Origin: Sphingomonadales bacterium UBA7473
Lineage (GTDB): Bacteria > Pseudomonadota > Alphaproteobacteria > Sphingomonadales > Sphingomonadaceae
Direction: 5' to 3'
Assembly: GCA_002478575.1 (NCBI GenBank)
Contig: DLOX01000080.1
Location: 1 to 9,459 of the forward strand
Length of the DNA stretch: 9,459 nucleotides
How positions within the stretch are numbered: the stretch's first letter is position 1; each line of letters opens with the position of its first letter. A program made the translations under genes and the position numbers. Below are positions 5,903 through 9,459 of the stretch, in pieces. Below the pieces are notes generated by a model that was not told the DNA's origin, did not search any database, and saw only the letters and a list, made by a program, of their open reading frames with translations.

Positions 5903-6539
5903 TGCGCCTGCCTCTTCCCCCTATGTCTTGACCGCGCGCCAACGCTGGGCCCAGCCGGGTGGTCGGCATGACTGGACGATCTGGATCCTCCGCCGCGTGT
6001 TGCCTGCAACCATTGGTGCGTTGAGCGTCGCTTTGATCGCAGCCCCTTTGATCAGAGGCAGCGAAGTGAGTTTTGTGCTTGCCAAGGATACCGTGGCGAT
6101 GGCTACGGAACGCATGCGCGTGACAGCGGCGCTCTATCGCGGCGAAGACAGCAAGGGCCAGCCCTTTGCTTTGCGTGCGGGCTCTGCCGTCCAAACCAGT
6201 TCGCGCGATCCCGTTGTTCGCCTCAAGAATCTGCAAGGTGAAATCAGATTGGCGGATGGCCCTGCCATGATTTCCGCGAACAATGGCCGCTATGACATGA
6301 GCAAAGAGATTGTGAATGTCGATGGGCCAGTGAACTTCACGACTTCTGACGGCTATAAGCTTTCAACCCGCGATGTTGCGATCAGCTTGAAGAGCCGAAA
6401 GCTGGCAAGCGGCGGAGCGGTTTCAGGGCGGATGCCCATTGGTAGTTTTTCGGCTGGCCGGATCGTTGCAGATTTGCCAAGTCGCACAGTCATTCTCGAT
6501 GGCGGCGCGAAGCTGCGCATTGATCAAGGAGCTTTGTAA
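5895..6539 (+). CDS. lptC: LptC, inner-membrane component of the LPS transport bridge
   Basis: A 214-residue bitopic protein. A cytoplasmic N-terminus of about 34 residues is followed by one membrane helix (about 35-53, VLPATIGALSVALIAAPLI) and a periplasmic beta-jellyroll domain of LptC/OstA type, including the conserved YRGEDSKGQPFAL stretch (81-93). LptC takes lipopolysaccharide from LptB2FG and hands it to LptA. The ATG at 5895 overlaps the end of the RNase D gene in the sequence ATGCCTGA. A TTG at 5880 is possible but sits directly against the only AGAGG motif, so 5895 is preferred. It ends TAATG, sharing one base with lptA. It is longer than E. coli LptC (191 residues), mostly in the N-terminal cytoplasmic part, as is common in alphaproteobacteria. 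Confidence 0.9.
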   Translation: MPDAPASSPYVLTARQRWAQPGGRHDWTIWILRRVLPATIGALSVALIAAPLIRGSEVSFVLAKDTVAMATERMRVTAALYRGEDSKGQPFALRAGSAVQTSSRDPVVRLKNLQGEIRLADGPAMISANNGRYDMSKEIVNVDGPVNFTTSDGYKLSTRDVAISLKSRKLASGGAVSGRMPIGSFSAGRIVADLPSRTVILDGGAKLRIDQGAL

Positions 6540-7069
6540 TGAGCAACAAGCCTATCATCCTCGCCCTTGCGACCCTTCCCTTGCTGCTAAGCGTTCCCGC
6601 ATCGGGCCAAGCCTTCAAAGGCCATAACAGCAAAGCGCCTGTCGATTTTGATGCAGGGCGGATCGAAGTTCAGGATCGGGCTGATCGGGTGATCCTCTCG
6701 GGAGGCGTTAAAGTCCGCCAAGCAGGCCTGAACCTGAATGCGGCCCGGCTAACCGTCGCTTATGATCGTGTTGGCGGCAACACCGATATCGAACGGATTG
6801 ATGCAAGCGGCGGCGTCACCGTGACAAACGCCTCTGAAACAGCAACCGGAGAGTTCGCGGTCTATGACCTTCCCCGACGGCTGATCACAATGGTCGGCGG
6901 CGTCACTTTGACCCAAGGGGCAAACCGCGTCAGTGGCGGTCGATTGGTGATCGATCTGGATACAGGCCGCGCTGTGATCGACGGCAGTTCGGTTGGCACA
7001 CCGGGCGTTGAAGGCGGCGGATCAGGCCGGGTCACGGGCCGCTTTACGGTAACGGATCGCGCCCAATAA
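6539..7069 (+). CDS. lptA: LptA, periplasmic LPS bridge protein (OstA-like)
   Basis: A 176-residue exported protein. The N-terminus is a signal peptide with a hydrophobic core (about 6-18, ILALATLPLLLSV) and a likely cleavage site after PASG or PASGQA (23-25). The mature part is a single OstA/LptA beta-jellyroll, beginning with VDFDAGRIEVQDRADRVILSGGV, with the repeating short strands of the family. LptA units stack between LptC and LptD to carry lipopolysaccharide across the periplasm. The gene has a strong ribosome-binding site, AAGGAG, 7 nt before the ATG and inside the end of lptC, and is coupled to lptC by a 1-base overlap. The C-terminus is glycine-rich (GVEGGGSGRV), as in many homologues. 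Confidence 0.92.
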   Translation: MSNKPIILALATLPLLLSVPASGQAFKGHNSKAPVDFDAGRIEVQDRADRVILSGGVKVRQAGLNLNAARLTVAYDRVGGNTDIERIDASGGVTVTNASETATGEFAVYDLPRRLITMVGGVTLTQGANRVSGGRLVIDLDTGRAVIDGSSVGTPGVEGGGSGRVTGRFTVTDRAQ

Positions 7070-7070
7070 G

Positions 7071-7095
7071 CGCCAAGGAACCCGCTTCCTTTGCG
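7071..7095 (+). other. Stem-loop just after lptA
   Basis: AAGGAA (7075-7080) pairs with TTCCTT (7086-7091) around CCCGC. The stem extends through CGC/GCG (7071-7073 with 7093-7095) across one mismatch. It starts 2 nt past the lptA stop. No clean U-tract follows, so it is more likely an mRNA 3'-end stabiliser or partial attenuator than a true terminator. The fold is read by eye and its strength was not computed. Confidence 0.4.
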
Positions 7096-7111
7096 TGGCT
7101 ATGCAATTTTC

Positions 7112-7141
7112 TTGCCAAACGCCAATATTTCATCCTTTATT
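7112..7141 (+). promoter_or_regulatory. Candidate internal promoter for lptB-rpoN
   Basis: TTGCCA (7112-7117) matches five of six bases of the -35 consensus. It is followed after 18 bp by TTTATT (7136-7141), four of six for -10. The surrounding stretch 7101-7150 is clearly richer in A and T than its neighbours. The lptB ribosome-binding site GGAG (7167-7170) lies 8 nt before its ATG. The 109-bp gap is the only sizeable one in an otherwise tightly packed gene run, which favours a separate start here. Inference only. Confidence 0.35.
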
Positions 7142-7178
7142 TACCAAAAGGCCTGCAAGCAGGGCTGGAGAATAAACC

Positions 7179-7952
7179 ATGACTGACGCTGCCACTCTTG
7201 ACGCCCCAAAGGCCGATTTGCCCGCCTCAACGGACGGGCTGCACGTCATTTCCATCGCCAAATCCTATGACAAGCGGACGATCTTGTCTGACGTGTCTTT
7301 GTCGGTTGGCCATGGTGAAGTTGTTGGTTTGCTTGGCCCCAATGGCGCGGGCAAGACGACATGCTTCTATTCGGTCATGGGCCTTGTGAAGCCTGACGCG
7401 GGCCGCATCTTGCTTGATGGCGATGATATTACGAGCCTTCCCATGTATCGGCGTGCGATCCTTGGCTTGGGCTATTTGCCTCAGGAAACGTCCATCTTTC
7501 GTGGCCTAAGCGTCGAACAGAATATTGCAGCCGCACTTGAACTGTCCCAGCCCGACAAGACGAAACGAGCAGAGAAGCTCCAGTCGCTCCTCGATGAATT
7601 CGGCCTTGATCGCCTGCGCAAGTCCGCTGCGATGGCGCTTTCCGGCGGGGAACGTCGGCGCTGCGAAATCGCGCGTGCCTTGGCCGCTGATCCAACGATC
7701 ATCCTCTTGGACGAACCTTTTGCGGGCATTGATCCGCTTTCCATTTCTGACATTCGCGATTTGATCAAGGATTTGAAATCACGCGGGATTGGCGTGCTGA
7801 TCACCGATCACAACGTCCGCGAAACACTCGATATCGTTGATCGCGCTTGCATCATTTATGATGGCCGCGTGTTGTTTGCTGGAAGCCCACAAGAACTGGT
7901 TGCGGATGAAAATGTCCGTCGTCTGTATCTTGGCGAAGGGTTCACGCTCTAA
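7179..7952 (+). CDS. lptB: LptB, ATPase of the LPS exporter
   Basis: A 257-residue ABC ATPase that, as a dimer with the membrane proteins LptF and LptG (not in this window), powers extraction of lipopolysaccharide from the inner membrane. Seen in order: Walker A GPNGAGKT (53-60), Q-loop LPQET (Gln102), signature LSGGE (154-158) followed by RRRCEIARALA, Walker B IILLDE (174-179), D-loop GIDP, and the H-loop histidine in TDHN (His211). The PMYRRAILGLGYLPQE and FAGIDPLSI wording is characteristic of LptB rather than of other ABC ATPases. An N-terminal extension of about 20 residues precedes the ABC core. It lies 109 bp after lptA and 5 bp before rpoN. Confidence 0.97.
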   Translation: MTDAATLDAPKADLPASTDGLHVISIAKSYDKRTILSDVSLSVGHGEVVGLLGPNGAGKTTCFYSVMGLVKPDAGRILLDGDDITSLPMYRRAILGLGYLPQETSIFRGLSVEQNIAAALELSQPDKTKRAEKLQSLLDEFGLDRLRKSAAMALSGGERRRCEIARALAADPTIILLDEPFAGIDPLSISDIRDLIKDLKSRGIGVLITDHNVRETLDIVDRACIIYDGRVLFAGSPQELVADENVRRLYLGEGFTL

Positions 7953-7957
7953 CGTCT

Positions 7958-9412
7958 ATGGCGCTCGGGCCCCGTCTTGACCTGAGGCAAAGCCAATCGC
8001 TGGTCATGACGCCACAATTGCAGCAGGCGATCCGCTTGCTGGCATTGTCCAATCTGGAGCTTGAAGCGGAAATCGCAGCCGAAGTTGATAAAAACCCCCT
8101 GCTCGAAATTGATTACGAGGGCAGCGTCGTCAAAGGGCCAGAGCCCGTTGAGGTTGAAACCCCTGCCGCTGATACCCCCTTCGAAGCCCCCGGTGGCGGC
8201 GATGGCGGTGCGCTCGATACCGATATAGTCGCCGATCGATTTGATCATGATTGCGTGTCAGACATGGTTGGTGGTTCGGGAAGCTTTGGCGAAGAGGGCC
8301 CAGACTTTGATAGCTTTCAAAGTGCAGAGATCAGCCTTGTTGATCATCTGATGCAACAGGCGGGATCAGCTTTTTCGGGTGCAGAGCTTGCCATTGCCTA
8401 TGATCTGATCGGCCATCTGGATGAGGCCGGTTATCTGACCATCAATCTGCTCGATGTCGCGCGACGCTTTGGCGCTAGCAGAGCGCAGGTTGAAGGCGTG
8501 TTGGGTGTGATCCAGACTTTCGATCCTGCAGGCGTCGGTGCCCGCAGCTTGGGCGAATGTATCGCGCTGCAAGCCAAAGAGGCAGATCGCTACGATCCGG
8601 CGATGAAAGTCTTCCTCGATAATCTCGATCTGCTGGCCGAGGGGCGTATGGCGCAAATCAAGCGGATTTGCGGGATTGATGATGAAGATCTGGCGGACAT
8701 GATCCGTGAGCTCCGCACCTATGATCCGAAACCCGGCCTGCGCTTTGCCCATTCCGCGGTTGAAAGCATCACGCCCGATCTGTTTGTGCGGCAAACGCCA
8801 GCCGGTTGGTTGGTCGAAGTCAACAACGCTACCTTGCCGCGCGTGCTCGTCAATAAAAGCTATTATGCAGAACTGGTCTCTTGCGGCGACAAAGCCTCCA
8901 AAGCTTGGGCGGGCGACTGTCTTGCCAATGCCAATTGGTTGACCAAAGCGCTCGATCAGCGGCAGCGCACAATCATCAAAGTCGCATCGGAAATTGTAAA
9001 GCATCAAGACGCCTTCTTCAGGCGGGGGGTGGAGCATCTCCGCCCCCTCACCTTGCGGACCATTGCCGAAACGATTGAGATGCACGAATCAACCGTCAGC
9101 CGCGTCACGTCCAACAAATATCTGATGTGCGAACGGGGGCTGTTTGAACTGAAATTTTTCTTCACCAGCGGCGTGGCAGCGTCAGACGGTGGGGAGAATG
9201 TGTCCGCTGAAGCGGTAAAAAGCCGCATCCGCAGCTTGATCGCTGGGGAGAGCCCGGATGCCATATTGTCTGACGATACGCTTGTTGATCTGCTCAAGGC
9301 GGATGGGTTTGACCTCGCCCGGCGGACGGTCGCCAAATATCGAGAGGCGATTGGGCTTGGGTCCTCGGTACAGCGCCGGAGGCAAAAAGCGCTTCAGGCG
9401 AGGGCGGCTTAG
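7958..9412 (+). CDS. rpoN: RpoN, RNA polymerase sigma-54 factor
   Basis: A full-length sigma-54 of 484 residues. It directs RNA polymerase to -24/-12 promoters and needs AAA+ activators, typically for nitrogen, flagellar or carbon-source genes. Seen: glutamine- and leucine-rich region I (about 1-50, LRQSQSLVMTPQLQQAI), an acidic Gly/Pro-rich region II (about 51-120), the core-binding domain (about 121-310), a helix-turn-helix (about 366-390, RTIAETIEMHESTVSRVTSNKYL), and an intact RpoN box ARRTVAKYRE (454-463) that reads the -24 element. All parts are present, so it should be functional. It starts 5 bp after lptB, the widely conserved lptB-rpoN order. The usual downstream neighbours (hibernation factor, ptsN) would lie outside the window. 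A hairpin overlaps its stop codon. Confidence 0.97.
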   Translation: MALGPRLDLRQSQSLVMTPQLQQAIRLLALSNLELEAEIAAEVDKNPLLEIDYEGSVVKGPEPVEVETPAADTPFEAPGGGDGGALDTDIVADRFDHDCVSDMVGGSGSFGEEGPDFDSFQSAEISLVDHLMQQAGSAFSGAELAIAYDLIGHLDEAGYLTINLLDVARRFGASRAQVEGVLGVIQTFDPAGVGARSLGECIALQAKEADRYDPAMKVFLDNLDLLAEGRMAQIKRICGIDDEDLADMIRELRTYDPKPGLRFAHSAVESITPDLFVRQTPAGWLVEVNNATLPRVLVNKSYYAELVSCGDKASKAWAGDCLANANWLTKALDQRQRTIIKVASEIVKHQDAFFRRGVEHLRPLTLRTIAETIEMHESTVSRVTSNKYLMCERGLFELKFFFTSGVAASDGGENVSAEAVKSRIRSLIAGESPDAILSDDTLVDLLKADGFDLARRTVAKYREAIGLGSSVQRRRQKALQARAA

Positions 9413-9426
9413 GGGGCGCCCTAAGC
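9407..9426 (+). other. Stem-loop overlapping the rpoN stop codon
   Basis: GCTTAGGG (9407-9414) pairs with CCCTAAGC (9419-9426), an 8-bp perfect stem with a GGCG loop. The rpoN stop TAG (9410-9412) lies inside the left arm. The following bases (AATTCTAACGG) are not a U-tract, so a classical intrinsic terminator is doubtful. It may stabilise the mRNA end. Confidence 0.45.
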
Positions 9427-9439
9427 AATTCTAACGGCC

Positions 9440-9459
9440 GTCATTCCGGGCTTGACCCG
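9440..9459. repeat. Palindromic intergenic repeat, copy 3 (truncated by window end)
   Basis: The last 20 bases match the left end of the 4067-4176 element with a single difference (G for A at 9450), including the GTCATTCCGG terminus. It starts 27 nt beyond the rpoN stop, so it is again right after a gene's 3' end. The rest of the element lies outside the window. Confidence 0.75.

Noticed and set aside
8366..9085. 239-codon minus-strand open frame inside rpoN
   Set aside because: It is antisense to well-conserved sigma-54 domains and shows no recognisable motif, so it is a shadow of a GC-biased gene.

Overview
The window looks like a core chromosomal segment of an alphaproteobacterium of the order Sphingomonadales. 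I infer this from the protein styles (a short RNase D without HRDC domains, a Gly/Arg-rich protein with two cold-shock domains, compact LptC and LptA, a canonical sigma-54), from the moderately high GC content, and from the met / hisC-tyrC / lpt-rpoN gene content. I cannot name the genus from sequence reading alone. There is no transposase, phage gene, CRISPR array, tRNA or rRNA.

Layout. Positions 1-116 hold a palindromic repeat just past the 3' end of metW. metW (127-717) and metX (845-1987) run leftward as a methionine-biosynthesis pair, separated by a 28-bp perfect inverted repeat. A 47-bp divergent gap (1988-2034) separates metX from hisC (2035-3135) and tyrC (3135-4040). These two run rightward, share one base at the stop/start junction, and serve histidine and tyrosine synthesis. 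A second palindromic repeat (4067-4176) and an intrinsic terminator (4201-4240) fill the convergent gap between tyrC and a leftward two-domain cold-shock protein gene (4258-5091). After a 193-bp divergent gap comes a rightward run of five genes: an RNase D-like exonuclease (5285-5902), lptC (5895-6539), lptA (6539-7069), lptB (7179-7952) and rpoN (7958-9412). The window ends inside a third copy of the palindromic repeat (9440-9459).

How the genes work together. MetX acylates homoserine, and MetW is its usual genetic partner in proteobacteria that use this route. HisC is a PLP aminotransferase whose family often also handles aromatic substrates, so its coupling to TyrC (prephenate/arogenate dehydrogenase) suggests it serves both the histidine and tyrosine pathways. 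LptC, LptA and LptB are the inner-membrane, periplasmic and ATPase parts of the lipopolysaccharide transport bridge. RpoN (sigma-54) follows lptB, as in many proteobacteria.

I found no convincing new multi-gene system. The more unusual material is non-coding: a family of 3'-end palindromic repeats with apparent compensatory base changes, one copy able to fold as a three-armed structure, and a separate inverted repeat made of 8-bp units between metX and metW.
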